From: Kineosporia rhizophila
GTDB lineage: Bacteria; Actinomycetota; Actinomycetes; Actinomycetales; Kineosporiaceae
NCBI RefSeq assembly: GCF_021277265.1
Contig: NZ_JAJSOH010000008.1
Span: forward strand, 62,001 to 126,000
Direction of reading: 5' to 3'
DNA: 64,000 nt
In this document: piece by piece, positions 46,610 through 56,379 of the stretch
How the letters are laid out: the number at the start of each line of letters is the position of its first letter
Position numbering within the stretch: position 1 is the first letter of the stretch
Translations under genes and position numbers: made by a program
The notes under the pieces: generated by a model
Database searches by the model: none
What the model saw: only the letters and a program-made list of their open reading frames with translations
Told to the model about the DNA's origin: nothing

Positions 46610-47095
46610 ATGAGTGACTCGACGAACGAGCCCGAGGTCTCGGACGAGGTGTACCAACCGGGGCAGGACGGCTCCGACGATGCGTACGACCTGGACCAGG
46701 CCTTCGGCGACGACAACGTGGACGAGCAGGTCTTCGACGCCAGTTACTCCCCGCCGGAGAAGCCCCAGGGGATGACCCGGTTCGGCACCACGGCCGAGGA
46801 GGAGCTGCAGGGCGAGAGCCTCGACCAGCGCCTGGCCCAGGAGGTCCCGGACCCGAACCTGGCCTCCGACCTGGAGGCCTCGCCCACCGACGAGAACATC
46901 GACTCGGTGGACAACAACCGGATCGAGGACGAGGACCTGTCCTACGCCGAGGTCGGCGGCGATCGCGCCGGCCGGCTGGTCGACCCGGACGAGGGGCTCG
47001 GCTCGGACGAGGAGAAGGACCTGGTCGGCTCGGACGTGGGCATCGACTACGGCGCGGCCAGCGCCGAAGAGGCCGCGATCCACATCATCGACTGA
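46610..47095 (+). CDS. DUF5709 family protein
   Basis: 161 residues from ATG at 46610. The strongly acidic protein contains SYSPPEKPQGMTRFGTTAEE and GESLDQRLAQEVPD, the hallmarks of actinobacterial DUF5709. There is no signal peptide or membrane helix. The acidic, low-complexity make-up suggests a largely disordered cytosolic protein. Its role is unknown; in other genomes family members are often stress-linked. Confidence 0.8.
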   Translation: MSDSTNEPEVSDEVYQPGQDGSDDAYDLDQAFGDDNVDEQVFDASYSPPEKPQGMTRFGTTAEEELQGESLDQRLAQEVPDPNLASDLEASPTDENIDSVDNNRIEDEDLSYAEVGGDRAGRLVDPDEGLGSDEEKDLVGSDVGIDYGAASAEEAAIHIID

Positions 47096-47159
47096 TCAGG
47101 ATCCGCTCCCGCGGATATTGGCGGGCGTACCGTCCCGGGGACAGGGCACACTGACTGAC

Positions 47160-48851
47160 GTGTCCGGTATCGATGTCAACCAGGTCTCCTTCACTCTCCC
47201 GGACGGGCGCCCGCTGCTCGACGAGGTCACCTTCAAGGTGCCCGAGGGCGCCGTGGCCGCCCTGATCGGCCCCAACGGCACCGGTAAGACCACGCTGCTG
47301 CGGATCATCGCCGGTGATCTGGCCGCCCAGTCCGGCGCTGCCGTGCTGACCGGCTCGCTCGGCGTGATGCGCCAGTTCATCGGCAGTGTGCGCGACCAGA
47401 CCAGCGTGCGGGACCTGCTGGTCTCGGTCGCCCCGGCCCCGATCCGCAAGGCCGGCCAGGCCCTGGACAAGGCCGAGCTGGCGATGATGGAGCGCGAGGA
47501 CGAGCCCACCCAGATGGCCTACGCCCAGGCCCTGTCCGACTGGGCCGACGTGGGCGGCTACGAGGCCGAGACCGGCTGGGACGTGGTCACCATGGCTGCG
47601 CTCGGGATGCCGTTCGAGAAGGCCCAGTTCCGCAGCGCCAACACGCTCTCCGGCGGGGAGCAGAAACGTCTCGTGCTGGAGGCCCTGCTCCGGGGCCCCG
47701 ACGACATGCTGCTGCTCGACGAGCCGGACAACTACCTCGACGTGCCGGGCAAGCGCTGGCTCGAGGCCCAGCTGGCCGAGACGAAGAAGACGGTGCTGCT
47801 GGTCAGCCACGACCGGGAGCTCCTGAGTCACGCCGCCACCCGGATCGTCACCCTGGAACCGCACGCGGCCGGGGCGAACGCCTGGGTGCACGGCGCCGGG
47901 TTCGGCACCTACGCGCAGGCCCGCACCGACCGGAACTCGCGGCTCGAGGAGCTGCGCCGGCGCTGGGACGAGGAGCACGCCAAGCTCAAGGCCCTGGTGC
48001 TGATGCTGAAGAACAAGGCCGCCTACATGGACACCCTGGCCGCGCAGTACCACGCCGCGCAGACCCGGCTGGCCAAGTTCGAGGAGGCCGGGCCGCCGGA
48101 ACTGGTGGCCAACGACCAGAACGTGCACATGCGGCTCAAGGGCGGCCGCACCGGCAAGCGCGCGGTGGTGGCCACCGACCTGGAGCTGACCGGGCTGATG
48201 AAGCCGTTCAGCACCGAGCTGTGGTTCGGCGACCGGGTCGCGGTGCTGGGCTCCAACGGTTCCGGCAAGTCGCACTTCCTGCGGCTGCTGGCGATCGGCG
48301 GCAGCGACCCGGACCTGGAGCACCAGCCGGTGGACGACTCCCCGACCGCCCGCCCGGGCGCGGTGGCACACACCGGCAACGTCAAGCTCGGCGCCCGGGT
48401 CCGGCCCGGCTGGTTCGCCCAGACCCACCAGCATCCCGAGCTGGCCGGGCGCACCCTGCTGGAGATCCTGCACCGCGGCGACGGCCACCGCTCCGGGCTG
48501 CCGCGGGAGGCGGCCAGCCGGGTGCTGGACCGCTACGGCCTCAGCGTGCAGGCCGAGCAGAAGTTCGAGTCGCTCTCCGGCGGGCAGCAGGCCCGGTTCC
48601 AGATCCTGCTGCTGGAGCTGTCCGGGGCCACCCTGCTGCTGCTCGACGAGCCCACCGACAACCTGGACCTGCACTCGGCCGAGGCGCTGGAGAAGGGCCT
48701 GGCGGCGTTCGAGGGCACGGTGGTGGCGGTGACCCACGACCGCTGGTTCGCCCGGGAGTTCGACCGCTTCCTGGTGTTCGGCTCGGACGGGCGGGTCTAC
48801 GAGTCGGACGAGCCGGTCTGGGACGAAACGAGAGTGCAGCGAGCGCGCTGA
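47160..48851 (+). CDS. ABC-F family ATPase
   Basis: 563 residues from the GTG at 47160. Two ABC cassettes lie in one chain without membrane domains: IGPNGTGKT, LSGGEQKR and LLLDEPDNYLD, then GSNGSGKS, LSGGQQAR and LLLDEPTDNLD. A charged helical linker of about 55 residues joins them (LEELRRRWDEEHAKLKAL). ABC-F proteins bind the ribosomal E site and act in translation or antibiotic protection. Which role applies here cannot be told from sequence. Confidence 0.9.
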   Translation: MSGIDVNQVSFTLPDGRPLLDEVTFKVPEGAVAALIGPNGTGKTTLLRIIAGDLAAQSGAAVLTGSLGVMRQFIGSVRDQTSVRDLLVSVAPAPIRKAGQALDKAELAMMEREDEPTQMAYAQALSDWADVGGYEAETGWDVVTMAALGMPFEKAQFRSANTLSGGEQKRLVLEALLRGPDDMLLLDEPDNYLDVPGKRWLEAQLAETKKTVLLVSHDRELLSHAATRIVTLEPHAAGANAWVHGAGFGTYAQARTDRNSRLEELRRRWDEEHAKLKALVLMLKNKAAYMDTLAAQYHAAQTRLAKFEEAGPPELVANDQNVHMRLKGGRTGKRAVVATDLELTGLMKPFSTELWFGDRVAVLGSNGSGKSHFLRLLAIGGSDPDLEHQPVDDSPTARPGAVAHTGNVKLGARVRPGWFAQTHQHPELAGRTLLEILHRGDGHRSGLPREAASRVLDRYGLSVQAEQKFESLSGGQQARFQILLLELSGATLLLLDEPTDNLDLHSAEALEKGLAAFEGTVVAVTHDRWFAREFDRFLVFGSDGRVYESDEPVWDETRVQRAR

Positions 48852-48905
48852 CCCACTCAGGGGGCTCTCACGCAACGTTCAGAATCGGGGCTTAGCCTGT
48901 GGTGC

Positions 48906-49850
48906 GTGATCGAGTCGCCGGCCGTCCTCATCGTCAACTCGGCCTCGCGCCGCGGACAGGAGGACTTCGAGCGCGCTCGGGAGAGCCTCTCCGGGCTGGG
49001 GGTCGAGCTGCAGGCGGCCCATGCGGTCGACGATCCCAGCACGCTGCCCTCGGTGGTCTCGCAGGCGATCGCCGAGGGCGCCCGCACGATCATCCTGGGC
49101 GGCGGTGACGGCACGGTCAGCTCGGTGGCACCGCAGTTGTGCGAGACCGGCGTGGTGCTCGGCCTGCTGCCCACCGGCACCGCGAACGACCTGGCCCGCA
49201 CCCTCGGTCTGCCCACCGACCTGATCCGGGCCTGCGAGAACGTGGCGGCCGGCAAGGTGGTCGACGTCGACCTGGGGGTGGTCGGCGACGACCGCTTCCT
49301 CAACGTCAGCTCGATCGGCCTCGCCGTGGGGGTGACCCGGCAGCTCAACCCCAAGCTGAAGAAGCGGCTCGGGGCGCTCGCCTACCCGGTCGCCACGGTC
49401 AAGGCCTACCGCCGCTTCAAGACCTTCTCGGCCCGGCTGGAGTTCCCCGACGGCGACCACCCCGACGTCGAGCTGGACGACCTGCTGCAGCTGGCCGTGG
49501 CCAACGGCCGGTTCTACGGCGGGGGAGCGGTGGTCGCGCCGGGGGCGGGCATCGACGACCACCTGCTCGACGTGTACGCCATCCCCCGGGGCACCCCCCT
49601 GCAGCGCTGGCAGGTGGCCCGGCACTTCGTCAGTGGTCACTTCACCGAGAGCGACCACGTGTACCACGTCACCACCCGGCGGGTGCGCGTCAGCACCACC
49701 CCCGACCACACGATCAACGTCGACGGGGAGCTGTCGGCGCGCACGCCGGAGGTGTTCGGGATCATCCAGGGTGGGCTGCGGGTGATCGTGCCGGAGGATG
49801 CGACGGTCGGGGTGGCCGACGTGCGGGCGCGGCAGAAAGCCCGTTCCTAG
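48906..49850 (+). CDS. Diacylglycerol kinase-like lipid kinase (YegS/DagK family)
   Basis: 314 residues from GTG. The nucleotide-binding motifs are LGGGDGTVSSV and PTGTANDLARTLGLP. It probably phosphorylates diacylglycerol or a related lipid at the membrane. A TAGCCT at 48893-48898 lies 7 bases upstream and no ribosome binding site is evident, so the mRNA may be leaderless. It is convergent with sthA. Confidence 0.88.
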   Translation: MIESPAVLIVNSASRRGQEDFERARESLSGLGVELQAAHAVDDPSTLPSVVSQAIAEGARTIILGGGDGTVSSVAPQLCETGVVLGLLPTGTANDLARTLGLPTDLIRACENVAAGKVVDVDLGVVGDDRFLNVSSIGLAVGVTRQLNPKLKKRLGALAYPVATVKAYRRFKTFSARLEFPDGDHPDVELDDLLQLAVANGRFYGGGAVVAPGAGIDDHLLDVYAIPRGTPLQRWQVARHFVSGHFTESDHVYHVTTRRVRVSTTPDHTINVDGELSARTPEVFGIIQGGLRVIVPEDATVGVADVRARQKARS

Positions 49851-49860
49851 AACCTTTTCA

Positions 49861-49893
49861 GGACGTCTCTACGCCTCTTGCGTCGAGACGTCC
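49861..49893. terminator. Bidirectional hairpin between lipid kinase and sthA
   Basis: GGACGTCTC pairs with GAGACGTCC and, inside it, ACGC with GCGT around CTCTT. It overlaps the last codons of sthA. Convergent genes on both sides suggest it ends both transcripts. Confidence 0.6.
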
Positions 49894-51335
49894 GGCTTGG
49901 TCTCGGACTTGTTTGCGGGCGCGAAGAACCGCTCGACCGCCCGGATCTTGTTGACGGCGTCGAGTGCGGCCACCTTGTACGCCTCGGACAGCGTGGGGTA
50001 GTTGAACACCGTGTCGACCAGGTGGTCGACCGTGCCCTCGCAGGTCATGATGGCCTGTCCCAGGTGCACCAGCTCGGTGGCCTGGGAGCCGAACACGTGC
50101 ACCCCCAGCAGTTTTCGGGTGCCGGTGCTGACCAGCAGCTTGAGCATGCCGTAGGAGTCGCCGGCGATCTGCCCGCGGGCCAGCTCGCGGTAGCGCGAGA
50201 TGCCCACCTCGTAGGGCACCGAGGAGGAGGTCAGGTCGTCCTCGGTCCAGCCGCAGTAGCTGATCTCGGGGATCGTGTAGATGCCGATCGGCTGCATCCC
50301 GATCAGGCTGTTCACCGGCTCGCCGAAGGCGTGGCAGGCGGCCAGCCGGCCCTGCTCCATCGAGGTCGCGGCCAGCGCCGGGAAGCCGATCACGTCGCCC
50401 ACCGCGTAGATGTGTTCCACGCTGGTGCGGTACTTGTCGTCGACGTTGATCCGGCCTCGGGGGTCGGCCTCCAGCCCGGCGGCGGCCAGGTCCAGCTTCT
50501 CGGTGGCGCCCTGCCGCCCGGCCGAGTACATCACCGCGTCCGCCGGGATCTTCTTGCCCGAGGCCAGATGGGTGACTGTGCCCATGGCGTTGTGCTCGAC
50601 CGACGACACCTTCTCGCCGAAGCGGAAGGTGACCGAGAGGTCGCGCAGGTGGAACTTCAGCGACTCGACGATCTCCTGGTCGCAGAACCCGAGCATCCGG
50701 TCGTTCTGCTCCACCACGGTGACCTTGCAGCCGACCGCGGCGAACATCGACGCGTACTCGATCCCGATCACCCCGGCCCCGACCACCACCAGTGAGCGCG
50801 GCAGTTGGTCCAGGTGCAGGATCCCGTCCGAGTCGATCACCTTCTTGCCGTCGAACTCCACGGTCGAGGGCCGGGCCGGGGTGGTGCCGGTGGCGATCAC
50901 CACGTACTCGGCCGAGGCGGTGCGGGTGCCGCCCGGGCCGCCCTCGATCAGCACCGTGTGCGGGTCGGTGAAGCGGCCGGTGCCCTGGATCAGGTCCACC
51001 CCGTTGCGGTTCAGCTGGCTGCGGATCACCTCGATCTCGCGGCCGATCACGTGCTGGGTCCGGGCCAGCAGGTCGTCCAGCGTGATGTCCTGCTTGACCC
51101 GGTAGTTCTGGCCGTACATGTCCCGCTGGTAGGTGCCGGTGAGATAGAGCACGGCCTCACGCAGCGTCTTGGAGGGGATGGTGCCGGTGTTGATGCACAC
51201 CCCGCCGACCATGTCCCCACGCTCCACCACGGCGGCCCGCCGGCCCAGCTTGGCCGCGGCGATCGCGGCTTTCTGGCCGCCCGGGCCGGATCCGATGACC
51301 AGAAGGTCGTAGTCGTACTCTCGCTGCTCGGCCAT
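49869..51335 (-). CDS. sthA: Soluble pyridine nucleotide transhydrogenase
   Basis: 488 residues from the ATG at 51335 with GGGGGAA upstream. FAD-binding [18 protein letters not shown] and NAD(P)-binding [17 protein letters not shown] motifs flank a centre reading [14 protein letters not shown], which has one Cys where disulfide reductases have two. [16 protein letters not shown] replaces the catalytic His region of lipoamide dehydrogenase. Both features fit SthA, which balances NADPH and NADH. It is divergent from rplM. Confidence 0.93.
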   Translation of the reverse strand: MAEQREYDYDLLVIGSGPGGQKAAIAAAKLGRRAAVVERGDMVGGVCINTGTIPSKTLREAVLYLTGTYQRDMYGQNYRVKQDITLDDLLARTQHVIGREIEVIRSQLNRNGVDLIQGTGRFTDPHTVLIEGGPGGTRTASAEYVVIATGTTPARPSTVEFDGKKVIDSDGILHLDQLPRSLVVVGAGVIGIEYASMFAAVGCKVTVVEQNDRMLGFCDQEIVESLKFHLRDLSVTFRFGEKVSSVEHNAMGTVTHLASGKKIPADAVMYSAGRQGATEKLDLAAAGLEADPRGRINVDDKYRTSVEHIYAVGDVIGFPALAATSMEQGRLAACHAFGEPVNSLIGMQPIGIYTIPEISYCGWTEDDLTSSSVPYEVGISRYRELARGQIAGDSYGMLKLLVSTGTRKLLGVHVFGSQATELVHLGQAIMTCEGTVDHLVDTVFNYPTLSEAYKVAALDAVNKIRAVERFFAPANKSETKPDVSTQEA

Positions 51336-51440
51336 GAGTGTTCCCCCGGATCCGCGTGCCACGCTGGCTTTGTCAGTGTTCCCGGGCTTCATCGGCCTGG
51401 CCAGAGGGAGGGTTGATGGTCAGCTCGCCGACGCCGCGTT

Positions 51441-51469
51441 TTGACCCTCCGGAAGCGGGCCGGTAATCT
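51441..51469 (+). promoter_or_regulatory. rplM-rpsI promoter
   Basis: TTGACC (51441-51446), 17-base spacer, TAATCT (51464-51469), one of the best promoters in the window. The start near 51476 gives a leader of about 158 bases. Confidence 0.75.
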
Positions 51470-51555
51470 GGCTCATCGTTGTGTGACCCGTACGCCATGT
51501 CGAGCCTTTCTGGCACGTGGCACGTCGGGGCGCGGAGCAACAGTCCTCTCCCAAG

Positions 51556-51608
51556 GCATTCAGGGTCGGGCTGCTGTCCGTGGCACATGTAAATGTCGAC
51601 CCGAATGC
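51556..51608 (+). promoter_or_regulatory. Structured rplM leader hairpin
   Basis: GCATTC-A-GGGTCG pairs with CGACCC-GAATGC (12 bp, bulged A at 51562). Inside it ACAT-GTAA-ATGT makes a smaller hairpin with a GNRA-like loop. It ends 25 bases before rplM. L13 is autoregulated in other bacteria, so this may be its binding site. Confidence 0.5.
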
Positions 51609-51633
51609 TCTGATCAGAACGAGGCTGCGACCA

Positions 51634-52077
51634 GTGCGTACGTTTACCCCCAAGCCCGGTGACATCGACCGTCGCTGGCATGTCATCGACGCGAACGACG
51701 TCGTTCTCGGTCGTCTGGCTTCGCAGGCGGCCGTGCTGCTGCGTGGCAAGCACAAGCCGACCTTCGCTCCGCACGTCGACACCGGTGACTTCGTCATCAT
51801 CATCAACGCCGACAAGGTCGCCCTGACCGGCAACAAGCGTGAGCAGAAGAAGGCGTACCGGCACTCCGGCTACCCGGGTGGTCTGCGCTCGGTCACCTAC
51901 ACCGAACTGCTGGACAAGAACCCCCAGCGCGCCGTCGAGAAGGCGATCCGGGGCATGCTGCCGAAGAACTCCCTCGGCCGTCAGGTGCTCAGCAAGCTCA
52001 AGGTCTACGCCGGCCCGGAGCACCCGCACGCCGCGCAGCAGCCCGTCCCCTTCGAGATCACCCAGATCGCCCAGTAG
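51634..52077 (+). CDS. rplM: 50S ribosomal protein L13
   Basis: 147 residues from [23 protein letters not shown] and [15 protein letters not shown] are diagnostic, ending [10 protein letters not shown] as in other actinobacteria. It is an early 50S assembly protein and is co-transcribed with rpsI 70 bases downstream. Confidence 0.98.
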   Translation: MRTFTPKPGDIDRRWHVIDANDVVLGRLASQAAVLLRGKHKPTFAPHVDTGDFVIIINADKVALTGNKREQKKAYRHSGYPGGLRSVTYTELLDKNPQRAVEKAIRGMLPKNSLGRQVLSKLKVYAGPEHPHAAQQPVPFEITQIAQ

Positions 52078-52147
52078 TTCGTGCCGGCGCCGCCCGACGG
52101 CGCCCGCGGACCTGCGATCCCCGTAGCCAAGCGCACCAAGGAGAAAC

Positions 52148-52654
52148 GTGACCGAGTCCACCACCGACGTGGTCGTCGACGACGCCGCCGAGGAGTTCGA
52201 AGAGGACGCTCCCAGCAGCTACACCTCCGCCACGCCGGCGGTCAAGGGTGGCGGCTCCAGCATCACCGCCCCCGGCTCGGCCACCGGCCGTCGCAAGGAG
52301 GCTGTCGCCCGGGTCCGCCTGGTGCCCGGCACCGGCCAGTGGACCATCAACGGCCGCACCCTGGAGGACTACTTCCCCAACAAGGTGCACCAGCAGCTGG
52401 TCAACGAGCCCTTCCGGGTCACCGAGACCGAGGGCCGCTTCGACGTCATCGCCCTGCTGCACGGTGGTGGCTCCTCCGGCCAGGCCGGCGCCCTGCGACT
52501 GGGTGTGGCCCGGTCGCTGAACGAGATCGACGCCGAGGCCAACCGCCCGGCGATGAAGAAGGCCGGCTTCATGACCCGTGACCCGCGGGCCAAGGAGCGG
52601 AAGAAGGCCGGTCTCAAGAAGGCGCGTAAGGCTCCTCAGTACAGCAAGCGCTGA
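52148..52654 (+). CDS. rpsI: 30S ribosomal protein S9 with N-terminal extension
   Basis: 168 residues from GTG behind AAGGAGAAA. About 40 acidic and Ser/Gly-rich residues precede the core, which starts near [17 protein letters not shown]. The C-terminus [12 protein letters not shown] reaches the P-site tRNA. Extensions of this kind are common in actinobacteria. Confidence 0.97.
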   Translation: MTESTTDVVVDDAAEEFEEDAPSSYTSATPAVKGGGSSITAPGSATGRRKEAVARVRLVPGTGQWTINGRTLEDYFPNKVHQQLVNEPFRVTETEGRFDVIALLHGGGSSGQAGALRLGVARSLNEIDAEANRPAMKKAGFMTRDPRAKERKKAGLKKARKAPQYSKR

Positions 52655-52684
52655 TCTGCCCTCTCGGCAGTACAGCTGCGCACC

Positions 52685-52726
52685 GCACGGCCCCGGGGTC
52701 ATTCGGCTCCGGGGCTGTCGTGCGTT
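52685..52726 (+). terminator. Terminator after rpsI
   Basis: GCACG and GCCCCGGGG pair with CTCCGGGGC and CGTGC, with a TGT bulge and one wobble; GTTCC follows. Confidence 0.55.
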
Positions 52727-52833
52727 CCAGGGCGTGTTCTCCCGCGCTGTCGGGTGCGCCTGCGGATTCTGCGTACCGGGAATCAGGACCCGGGTGCGCG
52801 TAGGGTTGGGACATTCCCGCTAGGAGGAACGCG

Positions 52834-54186
52834 TTGGCGCGACTATTCGGCACGGACGGCGTCCGAGGGCTGGCCAACCGGGACGTCACCGCTGAACTCG
52901 CCCTCGACCTGTCGGTCGCGGCGGCGCACGTGCTCGGTGAGGTCGCGGACTTCAACGGCCGCCGGCCCAGAGCCGTGGTCGGGCGCGACCCCCGCGCCTC
53001 GGGCGAGTTTCTGTCCGCCGCGGTGATGGCGGGCCTGGCCAGCGCGGGCGTCGACGTGGAGGACGCGGGTGTGGTTCCCACCCCCGCGGTGGCCTTCCTG
53101 GTCGACGACAGCGAGGCCGACCTGGGCGTGGTGCTCTCGGCCTCGCACAACCCGATGCCCGACAACGGCATCAAGTTCTTCGCCGCCGGCGGCTTCAAGC
53201 TGCCCGACGAGGTGGAGGACCAGATCGAGCGGCGCATGCAGGAGCCGTGGGCCCGTCCCACCGGCGCCGAGGTCGGCCGCACCCGTCGGCTGGCCAAGGC
53301 CGGCGACCGCTACGTCAAGCACCTGGTCGACACCCTGCCGGTCCGGCTCGACGGGCTGAAGGTGGTGCTCGACTGCGCCCACGGCGCGGCCAGCGAGGTC
53401 TCTCCGCGGGCGTTCCGTGCGGCCGGGGCCGAGGTCGTGGTGATCGGGGCCGAGCCCGACGGGCTGAACATCAACGACGGCTACGGCTCCACCCACCTGG
53501 GCCCGCTGAAAGCCGCGGTGCTGGAGCACGGCGCCGACGTCGGGATCGCGCACGACGGTGACGCCGACCGCTGCCTGGCGGTCGACCACCAGGGCAACGA
53601 GATCGACGGCGACCAGATCATGGCGGTGCTGGCGCTGGCCTTCGCCGACCGGGGCGTGCTGGCCCACAAGACGCTGGTCACCACGGTGATGAGCAACCTG
53701 GGGCTGCGGCTGGCGATGGAGCGCGAGGGCATCCGCCTGGTCCAGACCGCGGTGGGCGACCGCTACGTGCTGGAGGAGATGCGCTCCGGCGGCTACTCGC
53801 TCGGCGGCGAGCAGTCCGGGCACGTGGTCATGCTCGACCACAGCACCACCGGCGACGGGGTGCTCACCGGGCTGCACCTGCTGGCCCGGATGGCCCAGAC
53901 CGGCAAGACGCTGGCCGAGCTCGCCTCGGTGATGGAGCGGCTGCCGCAGGTCCTGGTCAACGTGAAGGGCGTGGACAAGTCGCGCTGCCACGCCGACGAG
54001 GAGCTGCAGGCCGCGGTGGCCGAGGCCGAGGCCCGCCTCGGTGACACTGGCCGGGTGCTGCTGCGCCCCTCCGGCACCGAGGCGCTGGTGCGGGTCATGG
54101 TCGAGGCCAAGGAGGCCGGGCAGGCCCGGTCCGAGGCCGAGGGGCTGGCCTCGGTGGTGCGTACCCGGCTCGCTCTGCCGGTGTAG
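52834..54186 (+). CDS. glmM: Phosphoglucosamine mutase
   Basis: 450 residues from the TTG at 52834 behind [20 protein letters not shown] starts it; the phospho-Ser is in [11 protein letters not shown], the Mg loop is [11 protein letters not shown] and the phosphate-binding motif is [12 protein letters not shown]. It converts glucosamine-6-phosphate to glucosamine-1-phosphate for peptidoglycan precursors; glmS, which makes its substrate, lies 5.4 kb downstream. Confidence 0.97.
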   Translation: MARLFGTDGVRGLANRDVTAELALDLSVAAAHVLGEVADFNGRRPRAVVGRDPRASGEFLSAAVMAGLASAGVDVEDAGVVPTPAVAFLVDDSEADLGVVLSASHNPMPDNGIKFFAAGGFKLPDEVEDQIERRMQEPWARPTGAEVGRTRRLAKAGDRYVKHLVDTLPVRLDGLKVVLDCAHGAASEVSPRAFRAAGAEVVVIGAEPDGLNINDGYGSTHLGPLKAAVLEHGADVGIAHDGDADRCLAVDHQGNEIDGDQIMAVLALAFADRGVLAHKTLVTTVMSNLGLRLAMEREGIRLVQTAVGDRYVLEEMRSGGYSLGGEQSGHVVMLDHSTTGDGVLTGLHLLARMAQTGKTLAELASVMERLPQVLVNVKGVDKSRCHADEELQAAVAEAEARLGDTGRVLLRPSGTEALVRVMVEAKEAGQARSEAEGLASVVRTRLALPV

Positions 54187-54194
54187 AAGCCTTG

Positions 54195-54233
54195 CCGGAG
54201 GGGCGGTTCCGCGACAGCGGGCCGCCCCTCCGG
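54195..54233. terminator. Bidirectional terminator between glmM and the convergent membrane protein gene
   Basis: A perfect 12-bp stem, CCGGAGGGGCGG with CCGCCCCTCCGG, encloses a second small hairpin CCGC-GACA-GCGG. It lies between the two convergent stops. Confidence 0.75.
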
Positions 54234-54252
54234 TCGTCCTCAGGTTGTTCTC

Positions 54253-55776
54253 TCAGGGACGTACCGAGGTGCCGTCTCCCTCGAAGGTGCCGATCTCCTG
54301 CGAGGTCTGGCTGCTCTCGTCCCACGGCTGCGGCGTGATCTCGCCGAGCGTCTTCCCGTTCCCGTCCTTGGCCACCACCGTCAGTTCGCCCCCGGCGTTC
54401 CGGAGACTGTCGTCATTCGGCCTGATCAGCGTGACCACGCGTCCGCGGGCGGTGTAGAGGATGACGTCGGAGCCGATCTTGATGCGCTCGGTGTTCTTCG
54501 GGAGCACGAGCATCACGTAGACCTTGTCCGTGTTCTCCGGGGTGGCCGACACCCCCATCATCACGGCGTCCTCCGAACTCGCGACCGCCTGCATGCTGCC
54601 GTGCCAGGTGGTCTCGTAGTCCTGGTCACGCGACATCCGCAGGGTGAAACCGGCCACGTAGACGTCCCCACCGGTGCGCAGCACGGTCGCCGCCGAATGC
54701 CAGTCCGAGTCCTTGCCGTCCGGCCAGCCCCCGGCCAGCACCGGCACGTCGTCGCCACCGGCCCGCTGCTCACCCAGGCTGCCGCTGAGCGACTCCAGAT
54801 CGGCCGGATCGGTGCCCTCCTCGGCGACCTCGGTGAGGTCGTAGCCCGGAGCCCGGCTCAGGACGGTGCCGCCGGCCCGTTCGCCCTCGGCGGACAGCAG
54901 TTCGATCTCGGAGAACCGGTACTCGGCCTCGGTGACCGGCCCGGCCCACACCGAACTGGACCGCGGGTCCTCGGCCCCGATCTGCGGCACCTCGGTGCGG
55001 TCCACCGAGGCCTCGAGCGGACCCGTCCGGTCGGTGAACACGCGGTCGGTGGTGACCTGTGCCGAATCGACACCCATGGGTGCGACGACCATCACGACCG
55101 CCTCGGCCGGGTCGTCGGTGGGCGACTCGAAGACCGTCAGCGGTTCGTAGGGCACCACGTCCGGAACGTCCGGCGCCCCGGCCGAGCCGGTCATGTCCAG
55201 CTCCTCCGCCGACGCCCCGGCCCGGCCCAGCCACAGGTCCCGGCCCCAGTACGTCTCGCCCTTCTTCTGCCAGCTGTAGAGAACGACCGCGAAGCGGGCC
55301 CGGTCCTCGATGTCCCCGGCCGCCACCACCCGGACGTCTTCGTCGGCGATCTTGGGGATGTCGGAGAAACGCCAGCTGTCGTCCTCCTGGAGCCGCTGCC
55401 GCAGACTCGCCAGCCAGGTCTCGTCCCCGGCCAATGAGCCGATGGTCTGCTCCGGGTAGCCGGCCTCTTCCGGGGTGGACGGCTCGTCCGTCACCTGCAC
55501 CTCGGGGGCCTGGCTGGAGGTGAACACCGGCGTCGGACCGCTGGGAACCCCTTGCTGGTCGGCCTGATTCGCGCCACCGCCGGCCAGCAGGTCCACGGCC
55601 ACCACCACCGCGGCCACTGCCCCGGCCAGGGCGACCCCGCCGTAACGGGTGGCGCGCCGGCGACGGATCGCTGCGTCCACCCGGGGGAACGGCCGGCTGC
55701 CGACGGTCTCGTGCCCGGCCAGCTGCCGGAACTCCTCGGCCAGGTCTGCCGACAGGCCGTGCTCGTCCTGCTTCAT
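54253..55776 (-). CDS. Membrane protein of sigma module 1 (possible anti-sigma factor)
   Basis: About 507 residues from the ATG at 55776, overlapping the sigma gene stop by one base; a GTG at 55779 is equally possible. A cytoplasmic N-terminus of some 45 residues, with a basic patch RRRRATRYGG, leads to one membrane helix (about 47-66). Roughly 440 residues then lie outside. TPEEAGYP, a GSLA motif, EDVRVVAAGDIE and LWLGRAG recur in the same order in its paralogue. No zinc anti-sigma motif is visible. Coupling to an ECF sigma gene suggests it holds or tunes that factor. Confidence 0.7.
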   Translation of the reverse strand: MKQDEHGLSADLAEEFRQLAGHETVGSRPFPRVDAAIRRRRATRYGGVALAGAVAAVVVAVDLLAGGGANQADQQGVPSGPTPVFTSSQAPEVQVTDEPSTPEEAGYPEQTIGSLAGDETWLASLRQRLQEDDSWRFSDIPKIADEDVRVVAAGDIEDRARFAVVLYSWQKKGETYWGRDLWLGRAGASAEELDMTGSAGAPDVPDVVPYEPLTVFESPTDDPAEAVVMVVAPMGVDSAQVTTDRVFTDRTGPLEASVDRTEVPQIGAEDPRSSSVWAGPVTEAEYRFSEIELLSAEGERAGGTVLSRAPGYDLTEVAEEGTDPADLESLSGSLGEQRAGGDDVPVLAGGWPDGKDSDWHSAATVLRTGGDVYVAGFTLRMSRDQDYETTWHGSMQAVASSEDAVMMGVSATPENTDKVYVMLVLPKNTERIKIGSDVILYTARGRVVTLIRPNDDSLRNAGGELTVVAKDGNGKTLGEITPQPWDESSQTSQEIGTFEGDGTSVRP

Positions 55777-56264
55777 CACCGCGCTCCTTCCGTCGTCGCC
55801 AGGGCCACCCGCAGCTTCGCCACCCCGCGGCTGGACGCGCTCTTCACCGTGCCGGTCGAGCAGCCGATCAGCCGCGCGGTCTCGGCCTCGGAACAGTCCT
55901 CGAGATAGCGCAGGGCCACCGCCGCGCGCATCAGCGGAGGCAGCGAGCGCAGGGCGGCGATCAGCTGCTCGTTGCGGGTACGCAGCTCGGGCTCGTACCC
56001 CAGGGCCGGTGCGGGCGCCGACTCCAGCGGCACCTCGCGGATCCGGCGCTTACGGCGCCACGACAGGGCCGCGTTGACCACGGCCTTGCGCACGTACGGC
56101 TCGGGATTCTCGTCCCGGATGTGGTGCCGGCGTTGATGCACCTTGGCCAGAGCCTCCTGCACACAGTCCTCCGCGATGCCGCGGTCGACCGTGATCAGGT
56201 AGGCGCTCTGCACCAGGGCGGGCCACCGCGCAGCGACGAACTGCCTGAAGGCTTCGTCGTCCAT
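55776..56264 (-). CDS. SigE-family ECF sigma factor, module 1
   Basis: 162 residues from ATG. Region 2 spans FRQFVAARWPALVQSAYLIT and DRGIAEDCVQEALAKVH; region 4 spans LRSLPPLMRAAVALRYLEDC and GTVKSASSRGVAKLRVAL. Regions 1 and 3 are absent, as in ECF factors. It is very close in sequence to the sigma gene of module 2. A promoter with an ECF-like AAC at -35 lies 44 bases upstream, pointing to autoregulation. Confidence 0.92.
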   Translation of the reverse strand: MDDEAFRQFVAARWPALVQSAYLITVDRGIAEDCVQEALAKVHQRRHHIRDENPEPYVRKAVVNAALSWRRKRRIREVPLESAPAPALGYEPELRTRNEQLIAALRSLPPLMRAAVALRYLEDCSEAETARLIGCSTGTVKSASSRGVAKLRVALATTEGAR

Positions 56265-56307
56265 GTACGCGTCCTTCTCCCATGACCGGAAACGGTTTGC
56301 TGGGGAG

Positions 56308-56336
56308 TCATACGCAGCCGGGGTCGTTCAGGTTGC
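56308..56336 (-). promoter_or_regulatory. ECF-type promoter of sigma module 1
   Basis: On the minus strand GCAACC (56336-56331), 16 bases, CGTATGA (56314-56308). The start near 56302 gives a 5' leader of about 38 bases. The same two boxes precede module 2. Confidence 0.6.
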
Positions 56337-56375
56337 TCGAGTCACCTTCCCGGTTCCCCGGGAAGGTGACTCGAG
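56336..56375 (-). terminator. Terminator of sigma module 2
   Basis: A perfect 18-bp palindromic stem, CTCGAGTCACCTTCCCGG with its complement, capped by a 4-base loop. It begins 4 bases after the stop of the upstream membrane protein gene. The far end touches the -35 box of the module 1 promoter at 56336. A plus-strand T-rich tail (TCTTTC) is also present. Confidence 0.85.
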
Positions 56376-56379
56376 TCTT

